From assembly GCF_013410945.1 (NCBI RefSeq), contig NZ_JACCCH010000001.1:2728001-2792000 (forward strand): a DNA stretch of 64,000 nt. The letters run 5' to 3'. The notes below the pieces were generated by a model, which was not told the DNA's origin, searched no databases, and was given only the letters and a program-made list of their open reading frames with translations. The position numbers and the translations under genes were made by a program. The stretch comes from Leifsonia sp. AK011 (GTDB lineage Bacteria > Actinomycetota > Actinomycetes > Actinomycetales > Microbacteriaceae). Every line of letters starts with the position of its first letter. Position 1 is the first letter of the stretch. Of the stretch, positions 52,392 through 60,977 are shown in pieces.

Positions 52392-53720
52392 ATGCGGATC
52401 ATCACCGGCCCACGCGCGCGATTCGCGTTCCTCGTCCTGGTTCTCGCACTCGCGCTCGCCCCGGACGCGTGGCGCTACTCGGTCGGCTGGTGGGTGTTCG
52501 GCGTCGTCGCCGTGGCCAGCTCCATCGTGAGCGTCATCGTGCTGGTGGCACAGCGCGGGCGCTGGCACGTCGGGCAACTCCCCTACCCGCTCATCGCCTT
52601 CCTCGTGCTCGCCACGGCGTCCCTGGCCTGGTCGTACTACCCGGGGGCCACCGCCATCGGGCTGCTCACGACCTGGATGCTCGTGATCGCAGGCGTGATG
52701 CTCGCGATCACCTACAGCTGGGGCGAGCTGGTGCGAGGAATCGGCGCTGTCGTGCGGTTCGTGCTCGCGGCATCCCTGATCTTCGAGGCTTTCGTCGCGT
52801 TCGTGATCCGGCAGCCGGTTCTACCCCTCGCCCCGCAGATCAACGCCAACCCCGAGGACTTCGACAAGGTTCCCCCGCTGCTCTACTGGTCGCGCAACGA
52901 GCTCCTCGAGGTCTTCGACGAGGGACGAATCCAGGGCATCGTCGGCAACGCGAACCACCTCGGCTTCCTGGCACTGCTGGGAGTCATCGTGTTCGCGATC
53001 GAACTCGCGGATCGTCGCCGACGCCGATCGGTGGCCATCACGTGGCTCGTGATCGCCGGCGTCACGCTGGTGTTCACGAGGTCCGCGACGGTCACCGTCG
53101 CGCTCGTGGTCACCCTGGTGATCATCGGAATCGTTCTCCTACTTCGGCGCCGCGATTCGCCGCGAGCACGGACGATCACCTACGTGAGCCTCGCGACCTC
53201 GCTGACGCTTGCGACCGCAGCAGTGATCGCGTTCCCGACCGCGATCATCGGGGCGCTCGGGCGTAGCACCGACCTCACCGGACGCGTGGAGATCTGGGAG
53301 AGCGTGACGGCCCTGGCGCAGCAGCGGCCCGTCTTCGGCTGGGGGTGGGTCAGCTACTGGGTGCCGTGGGCGCCGCCGTTCGACAATCTCGCCTTCAGCA
53401 ACAAGGTTCGAATGCTGCAGGCCCACGACGCCTGGCTCGATGTGTGGCTGCAGCTCGGAATCGTGGGGGTCGTCATCTTCGCCGCACTGGTGATCTCGAC
53501 GCTCGCACGATCCTGGCTCTTCGCGGTCGATCGCCAGCAGCTGGTGCCCGGCGAGCCGCTGCGCTACACCGCGCTCACTCTCTTCCCCCTCGCCGTCATG
53601 GTCGCGCTCATCATCCAGAGCATCGCCGAGAGCAGGCTCCTCGTCGAGTTCGGCATCATGTTCCTCGTCATGATCGCTCTCAAGACCAAACGCCCCGATC
53701 GGGTGGACGCCACGCCATGA
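52392..53720 (+). CDS. O-antigen ligase/polymerase-like membrane protein 1
   Basis: A 442-aa protein with about eleven to twelve helices of the Wzy/WaaL (PF04932) type. A large external loop contains GRSTDLTGRVEIWESV (family RxxxW region) and GWGWVSYW. It ends with LQAHDAWLDVWLQLGIVG, where the AH-D matches the conserved ligase His of the HN/HD-xxL motif. It would polymerise or attach repeat units outside the membrane. Leaderless start. The next, paralogous gene begins inside its stop codon. Confidence 0.88.
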   Translation: MRIITGPRARFAFLVLVLALALAPDAWRYSVGWWVFGVVAVASSIVSVIVLVAQRGRWHVGQLPYPLIAFLVLATASLAWSYYPGATAIGLLTTWMLVIAGVMLAITYSWGELVRGIGAVVRFVLAASLIFEAFVAFVIRQPVLPLAPQINANPEDFDKVPPLLYWSRNELLEVFDEGRIQGIVGNANHLGFLALLGVIVFAIELADRRRRRSVAITWLVIAGVTLVFTRSATVTVALVVTLVIIGIVLLLRRRDSPRARTITYVSLATSLTLATAAVIAFPTAIIGALGRSTDLTGRVEIWESVTALAQQRPVFGWGWVSYWVPWAPPFDNLAFSNKVRMLQAHDAWLDVWLQLGIVGVVIFAALVISTLARSWLFAVDRQQLVPGEPLRYTALTLFPLAVMVALIIQSIAESRLLVEFGIMFLVMIALKTKRPDRVDATP

Positions 53721-55012
53721 GGATGCCACGGGAGGGGGTCCTCGTCGCCGCCCGGGCGTTCCTCGGCGCTCCCCGTTTCGCCACAGCCCTGACCTCCGCG
53801 ATCGTCGGGGTTGCGCTCCTGACCTTCCCGATCCGGCAGCTGTCCGGGTGGGCTGGCCTCATCGGAATCCTCGTGGTGCTCGTCCTCCTCGCGGCTGGCT
53901 CGGTCGCGGCTCGGTGGGAGACGATCGAGTGGCGCGCCGTGCCGCCCATCTCGCTGCTCGTCTTCATCGGGTGGGCGGGCCTCACCCTGCTCTGGAGCCA
54001 GTACCAGTGGGCCACGCTGTCCGGCCTCGCCTACCTCCTCGCGTTCACCCTGCTGGCGCTGTACATCGCGCTCGTCCGCGACACCATCCAGATCGTGCGC
54101 GCGTACGGTGACGCGCTGCGCCTCGTCCTGGGCATCTCGATCGGCATCGAGATCCTGTCCGGCGTGCTCATCGACTCGCCGATCGAGTTCCTCGACATCC
54201 AGGGCAATCTCGCCGATCTCGGCCCGATCCAGGGGATCGTCGGCTCACGGAACGAGCTCGGCTTCATCGCGATCATCGCCCTCATCACCTTCGCGACCGA
54301 ATACCTCACGAGGTCGGTTCCCCGCGGACTCGCGATCGGGTCGGCAGTGGGCGCGGCCCTGTGTCTCTACCTGGCGCAGTCCCCCGTAGCGTTCGGGGTC
54401 TTCCTGCTCGTGCTCGTCGCCGCCGGAGTTCTCTACGGTCTGCGCAGGGTCTCCCCCGAGCGCCGGCGGTACTGGCAGTTCGCGGTGCTGGGCGGCGCCA
54501 TCGTCGTTGCGTTGCTCGCGTGGTGGTTCCGCTCGGCCATCATCACGTTTCTCGGCGCGACCGAGGAACTGACCTACCGTCTCGACGTCTGGTACCGCGC
54601 GTGGAGCCTCATCTCCCTCCACCCGCTCGAAGGATGGGGCTGGATCGGGAGTTGGCGCACCGACCTCCCGCCGTTCAGCCTGTTCGCCGACGTGTCGGCC
54701 CGCGTCGAGACATCCGCGTCGGGTGCGTACGTCGACGTGTGGCTCCAGCTGGGGCTCGTGGGTCTCGTGATCTTCCTGATCCTGCTCGGACTCGCCTTCA
54801 CGAGGTCCTGGCTGCTCGCCTCGCGCCGCCGCAGCGAGGTCTACGCCTGGCCTGCCCTCGTGCTGCTCGCACTCGTCACGAACGCGCTGGCGGAGAGCTC
54901 GATCCTCGGCGAGTTCGCCTGGCTGACCTTCGTGCTCTGCGCCCTGAAAGCCGCGAAGCAGCTCAGCTGGAGGCAGGCCTTCGCCCGGCTCGACACCCCC
55001 GCGAAGGACTAG
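53717..55012 (+). CDS. O-antigen ligase/polymerase-like membrane protein 2 (His-less paralogue)
   Basis: A 431-aa paralogue of the preceding protein. Shared blocks are GPIQGIVGSRNELGF (against GRIQGIVGNANHLGF), GWGWIGSW and VDVWLQLGLVGLVIF. At the conserved His position it has SASGAYVDVW rather than QAHDAWLDVW, so the putative catalytic His is lost. The ATG overlaps the upstream stop as ATGA. It may be a partner subunit, a chain-length regulator or an enzyme with altered chemistry; none is shown by sequence. There is no frame damage. Confidence 0.86.
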   Translation: MRMPREGVLVAARAFLGAPRFATALTSAIVGVALLTFPIRQLSGWAGLIGILVVLVLLAAGSVAARWETIEWRAVPPISLLVFIGWAGLTLLWSQYQWATLSGLAYLLAFTLLALYIALVRDTIQIVRAYGDALRLVLGISIGIEILSGVLIDSPIEFLDIQGNLADLGPIQGIVGSRNELGFIAIIALITFATEYLTRSVPRGLAIGSAVGAALCLYLAQSPVAFGVFLLVLVAAGVLYGLRRVSPERRRYWQFAVLGGAIVVALLAWWFRSAIITFLGATEELTYRLDVWYRAWSLISLHPLEGWGWIGSWRTDLPPFSLFADVSARVETSASGAYVDVWLQLGLVGLVIFLILLGLAFTRSWLLASRRRSEVYAWPALVLLALVTNALAESSILGEFAWLTFVLCALKAAKQLSWRQAFARLDTPAKD

Positions 55013-55040
55013 CCACCGCTGGGGTCGCCTGCACCGCCGG

Positions 55041-55046
55041 TAGGAT
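55041..55046 (+). promoter_or_regulatory. -10 box before the nine-codon mini-ORF
   Basis: TAGGAT six bases before the GTG at 55053, the same spacing as at other leaderless genes in the window. No in-frame start of the 595-aa gene is at that distance. Confidence 0.5.
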
Positions 55047-55052
55047 CGGCGG

Positions 55053-55082
55053 GTGGCAGAAGCGAAACGAGCCGACCGGTGA
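55053..55082 (+). CDS. Leaderless nine-codon mini-cistron (MAEAKRADR) coupled to the next gene
   Basis: GTG at 55053 encodes MAEAKRADR and stops with TGA at 55080-55082. The stop overlaps the GTG of the 595-aa membrane protein as GTGA, the same four-base overlap seen at true gene junctions here. TAGGAT sits exactly six bases upstream. The likely role is translational coupling, letting ribosomes that load on a leaderless 5' end restart on the long gene, which has no convincing Shine-Dalgarno. The peptide itself need not be functional. This is inferred from spacing only. Confidence 0.45.
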   Translation: MAEAKRADR

Positions 55083-56866
55083 TCGCGGTCATCCTCGCGG
55101 CCGCAGCGATCGTCACAGGCACGGTCGGGATGCTGGGGCTGGGCCTTGTACCGCTCTGGATCGTGACTCTCGCCGCCGCCGCCCTTGCGCTGGCCGCGCG
55201 TCTTCCCCGCTCGCTCTCCCTCGCGCTGGCGACCGTGGGTCTCCTCGTGCTCGAGCTCGGCCTCCTCATGCTCACGCCGCTGCTGGGCGCGGGAATGACA
55301 CTCCCCCACGTCGTGCTGCTCGTGGCGATCTCGCTCGTGTGCGCGTGGTTCACCCGCGCCCATCGCGGTGCTGGCGCGGTGCTCGGTGACTGGCGGCTGG
55401 CCCTCGCCTCGAGTGTCGGCGCCGGGCTCTTCCTGCTGACCATGGTCGCGACGCAGGTCGTACCGGGCGCGCTCCGCCTCGCGTGGGCGATGAACGGCGA
55501 CACGGTCAACGTCATGGTCTTCTCGCGCCTCATGCTGGCGGCTGGCGGCATCGACCAGTCCGCGGTGCCGCAGCCCACCCCGCTGCCCTTCGCGATGGCG
55601 GCGGCATCCATGGAGGGCGGGCGCTCGACTCTCGCGGACTCCGCACTGCTCGAGCACGATGTCGCGCGCATGGCCCAGGTGTGGGTGCTCATGATCGCCG
55701 TGACGTGTCTGCTCGTCGGCGTCATCGTCGGCTCCACGGTACGAGGCGGGAGCCGGCGGTGGAGGCTCGCAGTGACGGCGGTCGGCAGCACCATCCCGCT
55801 GCTGTGGTTCGTGGTCGGCGTGCAGTTCGAGTTCGGCTTCATCAACTCCTCCTTCGCCATCGTGCTGCTGCTGTGTGCGTGGCTTTTCCATCGGGCGGGG
55901 GCCGAGCATCCGTTGCTGGCCTTCGTGGGCCTCTGGCTCGTGCTGCTCGCCCTTCTGGCGGTCTGGAGCCCCCTCATCGTCTGTGTCGTGGGCCTCGGGG
56001 TGATCCTCGTCGTCCAGCGGCGGCGTGAGCTCCTCGCGAGCGCTCCCGCGCGGCTCGCGGCAGCGGCGCTCGCGCCCCTCGGCTTCCTCGCCTATGCCCT
56101 CTTCGTCACGGTCCCGCTCTTCCTGGAGCAGTCTGATGCCCTCGGTAGCGACGGCGGGTTCCCTGACATCCCATCGAGCCAGTCGATCATCATCGGGGCC
56201 ATCGCCATCTTTGTCGCCCTCCTCGCCTGGCAGCGCGGCGACCGGCAGTCCGGTCTCGGCATTCTCGCCGTACTCGCGGGGCTTGGCCTGGGCCTCACCT
56301 ACCTCCTGCTCCAGCGCGTCGGCGAGGAGTTCTACTGGGGCTACTACCCCGCGAAGTTCGCCTGGACGACGTGGTGCATGCTCATTCCCGTCGTCGCGAG
56401 CATCGGGATCGGCCTGCTCGCCGACGTGCGCGGCCGGGGACGCACCGTGCTGACGGTGTCGGCGGCAGCGGTCGTCGCAAGCCTGCTGTTCGGTCCGGGC
56501 ACGCCCGCGGCGCAGCTGCCGCTGCCACAACTGGTGGCCGGCACGGCCTTCGACAACACCAACGAGGCCGCAGAGGTCACCTTCGAGCTCTCCGGTGACG
56601 AGGGCGGCTACAACGTGCTGTGGCGCACCGCCGTGGGCGACAACTGGCCGAACCGCTGGCTGCTGCAGGTGGATGTCCCGGACCCCCGCACCAACCCGGT
56701 GCGAACCTACGCGACCGTCGCCAGCATGACCGCTGGCCAGGTGTGCGAGGTCATCGGAATGCTCGGGGACCGCACGGTCGTGTGGACCGCCGACCCCGCG
56801 AGCGAGGCCGACCTCGCCGCCGAGTGCCCCAACAAGGAGTACCGCGTCGAGGTCGCCGACCTCTGA
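55079..56866 (+). CDS. Large polytopic membrane protein with C-terminal exposed domain, unknown
   Basis: A 595-aa protein from the GTG at 55079. About twelve hydrophobic helices (residues 1-475) are followed by about 100 soluble residues with NEAAEVTFELSGDEGGYNVL, WPNRWLLQVDVPDP and two cysteines (QVCEVIG, AAECPNKEY). The architecture recalls GT-C glycosyltransferases, with an acidic segment in the first external loop region (MNGDTVNVMVFSRLML), but no family motif is certain. Placed in the polysaccharide cluster after two ligase-like proteins, it may modify or export the glycan. Confidence 0.72.
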   Translation: MIAVILAAAAIVTGTVGMLGLGLVPLWIVTLAAAALALAARLPRSLSLALATVGLLVLELGLLMLTPLLGAGMTLPHVVLLVAISLVCAWFTRAHRGAGAVLGDWRLALASSVGAGLFLLTMVATQVVPGALRLAWAMNGDTVNVMVFSRLMLAAGGIDQSAVPQPTPLPFAMAAASMEGGRSTLADSALLEHDVARMAQVWVLMIAVTCLLVGVIVGSTVRGGSRRWRLAVTAVGSTIPLLWFVVGVQFEFGFINSSFAIVLLLCAWLFHRAGAEHPLLAFVGLWLVLLALLAVWSPLIVCVVGLGVILVVQRRRELLASAPARLAAAALAPLGFLAYALFVTVPLFLEQSDALGSDGGFPDIPSSQSIIIGAIAIFVALLAWQRGDRQSGLGILAVLAGLGLGLTYLLLQRVGEEFYWGYYPAKFAWTTWCMLIPVVASIGIGLLADVRGRGRTVLTVSAAAVVASLLFGPGTPAAQLPLPQLVAGTAFDNTNEAAEVTFELSGDEGGYNVLWRTAVGDNWPNRWLLQVDVPDPRTNPVRTYATVASMTAGQVCEVIGMLGDRTVVWTADPASEADLAAECPNKEYRVEVADL

Positions 56867-56887
56867 CGGGGTTGCACCCCGGAAGCG

Positions 56888-57859
56888 CTAGGGGCGACCC
56901 TGCCGCTCGAACTCCGACTCGACCATGATGCCGACGAGCTCGGTGAATCCGACGGTGGGCTCCCACCCGATGGACCGGAGCCGCGAGGAGTCCCCCACGA
57001 GCTGCTCGGGGTCGGCCGGGCGGTAGAAGGCCGGGTCGATGACGACGCGGCGCTCCCAGTCGCTCACACCCGCCGCTCGGAACGCCTCCGCCACGAAGTC
57101 GCGCACGCTGTGCGACTCGCCCGTCGCCACGACGAAGTCACCCGCGTCGTCGTTCTCGATGATGCGGATCATCGCGTCAACATAGTCGGGGGCGTAACCC
57201 CAGTCGCGATGGACGTCGATGTTGCCGAGGGAGATGGTCTCCTGCTTGCCGAGTGCGATCGCGACGACGGCAACGGCGATCTTGCGGGCGACGAACTGCT
57301 CAGGACGCCGAGGGGACTCGTGGTTGTACAGGATCGCGGAGCTCACATGCATCCCGCGAGCCCGGTAGACGCCAGCCATCTCGTGCGCGAACCCCTTGGC
57401 AGCACCGTACGGGGTGACGGGGCGTCGGGGTGTCGTCTCGCTCTGGGGGATCTCGGTGGCGTTGCCGAAGATCTCCGCGCTGGAGGCCTGGAGCACGCGC
57501 ACCTGGGTCCCCGTGCGCTCCGAGAGCCGCCATGCCGTGTCGAAGATGCGGATCGGGCCGACGCCGAGAACGTCGGCCGTCTCGGCGGGGAACTCCCACG
57601 AGCGTGCGACAGACGTGTTGCCGGCCAGGTTGAAGATGCGGGTCGGCTCTGCCGCCTCGATCAGGGCGGAGAGTCCCTCCGCGTCAGCGAGGTCTCCCAC
57701 GACGGCGGTCACGCCCGGCTGGTCGATGGAGAGCTCGTCGGCCTTCTCCTGCGAGTGGCACATGCCCACCACGTCGAAGCCGTCGGAGAGGAGTCGCTCG
57801 ACGAGGTAGCGGCCGTCCTGGCCTGCTGCCCCGGTGACGAAGGCGCGGCGCGCGGTCAT
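56888..57859 (-). CDS. GDP-mannose 4,6-dehydratase-like SDR (second copy)
   Basis: A 323-aa extended SDR close to Gmd: AFVTGAAGQDGRYLVERL (GxxGQDG), QASSAEIFG (Ser and Glu of the triad), YGAAKGFAHE (Tyr and Lys) and ILYNHESPRRPEQFVARKI. HRDWGYAPDYVDAM matches Gmd. It is about 20 aa shorter than the true gmd gene downstream in the window and differs in the substrate-binding segments, so it may act on another NDP-sugar or reduce the 4-keto product. The ATG overlaps the GT4 stop (ATGA). Confidence 0.82.
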   Translation of the reverse strand: MTARRAFVTGAAGQDGRYLVERLLSDGFDVVGMCHSQEKADELSIDQPGVTAVVGDLADAEGLSALIEAAEPTRIFNLAGNTSVARSWEFPAETADVLGVGPIRIFDTAWRLSERTGTQVRVLQASSAEIFGNATEIPQSETTPRRPVTPYGAAKGFAHEMAGVYRARGMHVSSAILYNHESPRRPEQFVARKIAVAVVAIALGKQETISLGNIDVHRDWGYAPDYVDAMIRIIENDDAGDFVVATGESHSVRDFVAEAFRAAGVSDWERRVVIDPAFYRPADPEQLVGDSSRLRSIGWEPTVGFTELVGIMVESEFERQGRP

Positions 57860-58932
57860 GCGGCGTCCCGGTAAGCGGTCACGTGCACGTCCTTACAGCG
57901 ATCCCAGGTGAACAGGTGGGCCTGGGCGAGCCCCGCGTCGATGCGGTCGCTGCCCGTGGCTAACGACTCTAGTATCCCCGCCGCAATGGCTCCTGGGTCG
58001 AGAGGATCGAAGAGCACGGCGGCATCCCCACACACCTCGGGGATCGACCCAGCAGCGGATGCCGCGACCGGGCACCCGGATGCGAACGCCTCGATCGGAG
58101 GCAGCCCGAAGCCCTCGTAGAGGCTCGGGAAGGCGAGTGTCGCGGCGGACCGGTAGAGGCCCCTCAGTTCCTCGCCCGACACGAGACCCCGGCGGTCGAC
58201 CCACTCCGGCAGTTCACCCAGGCGGTCGAGGTCTCCGCCAGTGAGCACGAGTGACATGTCGGGATGCTCGAGCCGAACGATCTCCATAGCCTCGATGAGT
58301 CTGCGGTGGTTCTTGTGCGGCCAACCCCGGGCCGGGTACAGCACGAACGACTCGCGTGGTCCCCGCTGGGGCGTGAAGCCCCCGAGGTCCACGCCGAGTG
58401 GGGCCACGCGCACACGCTCGGGAGCGATGCCGAGCAGTTCGACGATCCGCTCCTTCGCGAACTCGCTGATCGTGATGACGAGGTCGGCGCGCTTCGACGC
58501 ACCCTCGTAGAACACCTTGCGGTACGCGAGCTCAGCGCGCGAGAAGAGCTCGGGGAGGTCGAGGTGCTGCACGTCGAGCAGGGTCTGCACAAAGCCCTGA
58601 CCCTTGGCGGGGCGCGGCACGCTGACCGTGAACGGGAAGTGCACGACGTCGGCCTTCCGCATCTCGCGGAGGACGTCGCCAGAGCGCAGGCGAGCCTCGG
58701 CGAGCGCGCGCAGGCGCTGGCCCGTGGACGGGCCGGTCGTCACGTGCGCGGCGACGCGCTCGGGGATGCCGGCGCTGAAGCCCGCGGCCGTGGCGGGCAC
58801 GTACGCGGTGGCTGTGGCATCCGGGGCTCCCGCGAGCGCGCGCGTAAGCTCCCTCGCGTACGTCTCACTGCCGCCCATGCCCCCGGGAACGAGGGTGAGC
58901 ATCGACAGCGCAACTGCGGGCGCTGCGGTCAT
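57856..58932 (-). CDS. Glycosyltransferase family 4
   Basis: A 358-aa GT-B enzyme. The acceptor loop is LVPGGMGGSETYARELTRAL. ADLVITISEFAKERIVEL precedes the donor domain with YPARGWPHKNHRRLIEAMEI, LTGGDLDRL and the EX7E motif YEGFGLPPIEAFASGCPVAA. WPHKN is typical of mannosyl or rhamnosyl transferases. It sits between two Gmd-type genes, so a GDP-deoxymannose donor is likely. It starts two bases after the gmd stop and overlaps the following SDR. Confidence 0.9.
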   Translation of the reverse strand: MTAAPAVALSMLTLVPGGMGGSETYARELTRALAGAPDATATAYVPATAAGFSAGIPERVAAHVTTGPSTGQRLRALAEARLRSGDVLREMRKADVVHFPFTVSVPRPAKGQGFVQTLLDVQHLDLPELFSRAELAYRKVFYEGASKRADLVITISEFAKERIVELLGIAPERVRVAPLGVDLGGFTPQRGPRESFVLYPARGWPHKNHRRLIEAMEIVRLEHPDMSLVLTGGDLDRLGELPEWVDRRGLVSGEELRGLYRSAATLAFPSLYEGFGLPPIEAFASGCPVAASAAGSIPEVCGDAAVLFDPLDPGAIAAGILESLATGSDRIDAGLAQAHLFTWDRCKDVHVTAYRDAA

Positions 58933-58934
58933 GA

Positions 58935-59963
58935 TCAGGCGGTCTGGACGGTGTCCACGTAGAAGCTGCCCGCCTGCTCGAGCGACTTGATGTCGGCATC
59001 GACCATGATCTGGGCAAGTCGCGGCGTGAGCACGGAGGGCTTCCAGCCGAGCAGGCGCTCCGCCTTGCCGGGGTCTCCGACGAGCGCGTCAACCTCGGTG
59101 GGGCGCAGGTAGCGCTCGTCGAACTTCACGTACTTCTCCCAGTCGAGCCCGACGTGCTCGAACGAGTACTGCAGGAAGTCCTTGACCGTGTAGGCCGTGT
59201 TGGTGGCGACGACGTAGTCGGTGGCCTCGTCGTGCTGCAGCATGCGCCACATCGCCTCGACGTACTCGGGGGCGTAGCCCCAGTCACGCACGGCGTCGAG
59301 GTTGCCCATGTAGAGCTCCGACTGCACGCCCGCGGCGATGCGGGCGACCGCGCGGGTGATCTTGCGGGTCACGAACGTCTCGCCACGGCGCGGGGACTCG
59401 TGGTTGAACAGGATGCCGTTGACGGCGAAGATGTCGTACGCCTCGCGGTAGTTGCGCGTGATCCAGTACGAGTAGACCTTCGCGACACCGTACGGCGAAC
59501 GAGGCCAGAACGGGGTCTCCTCGTTCTGCGGCGGCGGGGTCGCACCGAACATCTCCGAGCTCGACGCCTGGTAGAAACGCGTCTTGAGACCCAGGGCGCG
59601 AATGGCCTCGAGCAGGCGGATCGAGCCGAGGCCCGTGACATCCCCCGTGTACTCGGGCTCGTCGAAGCTCACGCGCACGTGCGACTGGGCCGCGAGGTTG
59701 TAGACCTCGTCCGGCTGGATCTCGCCGAGGAGGGTCACCAGGCGGGATCCGTCGGTGAGGTCCGCGTAGTGGAGCTTGAGGCGCGGGTTGTCGTCGTGCG
59801 AGTCCTGGTAGATGTGGTCGATGCGGTCGGTGTTGAACGTCGACGCACGACGGATGAGGCCGTGAACCTCGTAGCCCTTGCTGAGCAGGAGTTCTGCAAG
59901 GTAGCTGCCATCCTGACCGGTGATTCCGGTGATGATCGCCTTCTTGGCTACGGGCTCTGTCAT
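58935..59963 (-). CDS. gmd: GDP-mannose 4,6-dehydratase
   Basis: A 342-aa enzyme forming GDP-4-keto-6-deoxymannose. Signatures are [55 protein letters not shown] (Ser/Glu), [19 protein letters not shown] (Tyr/Lys) and [19 protein letters not shown]. Length and motifs fit Gmd closely. GGAGCACACGTC precedes the ATG. Substrate would come from ManA, a phosphomannomutase and ManC; only ManA is certain here. Product can be used by Fcl or the second SDR. Confidence 0.95.
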   Translation of the reverse strand: MTEPVAKKAIITGITGQDGSYLAELLLSKGYEVHGLIRRASTFNTDRIDHIYQDSHDDNPRLKLHYADLTDGSRLVTLLGEIQPDEVYNLAAQSHVRVSFDEPEYTGDVTGLGSIRLLEAIRALGLKTRFYQASSSEMFGATPPPQNEETPFWPRSPYGVAKVYSYWITRNYREAYDIFAVNGILFNHESPRRGETFVTRKITRAVARIAAGVQSELYMGNLDAVRDWGYAPEYVEAMWRMLQHDEATDYVVATNTAYTVKDFLQYSFEHVGLDWEKYVKFDERYLRPTEVDALVGDPGKAERLLGWKPSVLTPRLAQIMVDADIKSLEQAGSFYVDTVQTA

Positions 59964-59989
59964 GACGTGTGCTCCATCTGGTCGGGGAG

Positions 59990-60007
59990 AAAAGGGCCCG
60001 TCCGGGC
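59990..60007 (-). terminator. Possible terminator of the GT2 gene
   Basis: On the minus strand, GCCC-GGAC-GGGC followed by CCTTTT, after the GT2 stop and before gmd. The stem is short. Confidence 0.4.
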
Positions 60008-60029
60008 GCGGCTGGTGAACCCAGACAGA

Positions 60030-60809
60030 CTACAGGGAGCGGGCCGTGGCGTTCACTCGGCGGGCGGCGAACGCCGAAGCCCAGCGGATCGGGTACTGCC
60101 AGAGCGGGCTGACCGGGCGCAGGACCGCTGGCAGGTGGCGGCGCTTGACCGCCTCGGACTCACGACTCGAGGCGAGACGGTTGGCCACGGTGAGCGAATC
60201 GGGATGCCAGCGGAAGCCGGAGACCGACTCGCGCGTGAACGCGAACTTTCCGTGGCTGCGGAGTTTGAGGAACGCGTCGAGGTCCATCGCGTACTTGAGC
60301 TGCGGGTCGAAGCCGCCGATCGCGAGCAAGTCATCGAGGCGCACCATCGTGCCGGGGTGCGGAATGAGGTCAGGGCCCCACGGCAGGAGGAAGATCGCGA
60401 GGCGCCCCGCGTTGCTCGTGACGATGGTGCGGCCCTCCGCGTCGATGTAGTCGCAGCCACCGTAGGCGAGCACCGCGTCCGGGCGGGATTCGAGGATGCC
60501 ACGCAGGCGCTTGAGACCGCCCGGGCGGAAGATGTCGTCGTCGCCGATCCAGGCGTAGTACTTCTCGGTCGTACGTGCGGTGAGTCCCCTGTTGATCGCC
60601 TCGGAGATGCCGGTCTTCGGGTCGTCGACGATCACGGCACCGAACTCCGCCGCCATCGCGCGGGCCTCGGTCGCCCCGGCGGGGAGCACGACGGCGAGCG
60701 TCAATGCGACGTCGGCGCGCTGGGCATCCACCGTCTCGAGCGTCTCGCGCAGGGTGTCGAGCCGGTCGCCCAGGGTGGGAAGCACAACGAGCACTTCTGG
60801 TGAGGCCAT
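60030..60809 (-). CDS. Glycosyltransferase family 2
   Basis: A 259-aa GT-A enzyme. Near the N-terminus is VVLPTLGDRLDTLRETL, followed by the DDP in VIVDDPKTGISEAINRG, the DxD-like AWIGDDDIFRPGGL, and FDPQLKYAMDLDAFLKL (acceptor base region). The ATG at 60809 follows GAGGAGA by six bases. The open frame upstream is not similar to anything. The sugar is unknown; likely adds a side residue in the repeat unit. It is divergent from fcl. Confidence 0.9.
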   Translation of the reverse strand: MASPEVLVVLPTLGDRLDTLRETLETVDAQRADVALTLAVVLPAGATEARAMAAEFGAVIVDDPKTGISEAINRGLTARTTEKYYAWIGDDDIFRPGGLKRLRGILESRPDAVLAYGGCDYIDAEGRTIVTSNAGRLAIFLLPWGPDLIPHPGTMVRLDDLLAIGGFDPQLKYAMDLDAFLKLRSHGKFAFTRESVSGFRWHPDSLTVANRLASSRESEAVKRRHLPAVLRPVSPLWQYPIRWASAFAARRVNATARSL

Positions 60810-60900
60810 GAGCTGTCTCCTCGAGTGTTTCTGCGCTGTTGCTACGATCAGCGGGGGTGAGCGCACCGCACGGAATAATGTCGTGCCCGGTGGCGCTGAG

Positions 60901-60920
60901 TCTGGTGGCTTAGCCACAGA
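60901..60920. promoter_or_regulatory. Palindrome between GT2 and fcl
   Basis: GTGGCT-T-AGCCAC core with TCT/AGA flanks, in the 168-bp divergent gap, 58 bases before the fcl ATG. GAGTATAGC at 60950 may be a fcl -10. Confidence 0.45.
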
Positions 60921-60977
60921 TCTGCTGCAGGGCGAGCCCCAGCGAGTATAGCGAGAGCACGGGAGCGACGAGCGAGC

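Noticed and set aside
54245-56530. 761-aa open frame on the minus strand
   Set aside because: Extreme Arg/Glu/Asp/Gly composition typical of an antisense shadow of the membrane protein genes on the plus strand.
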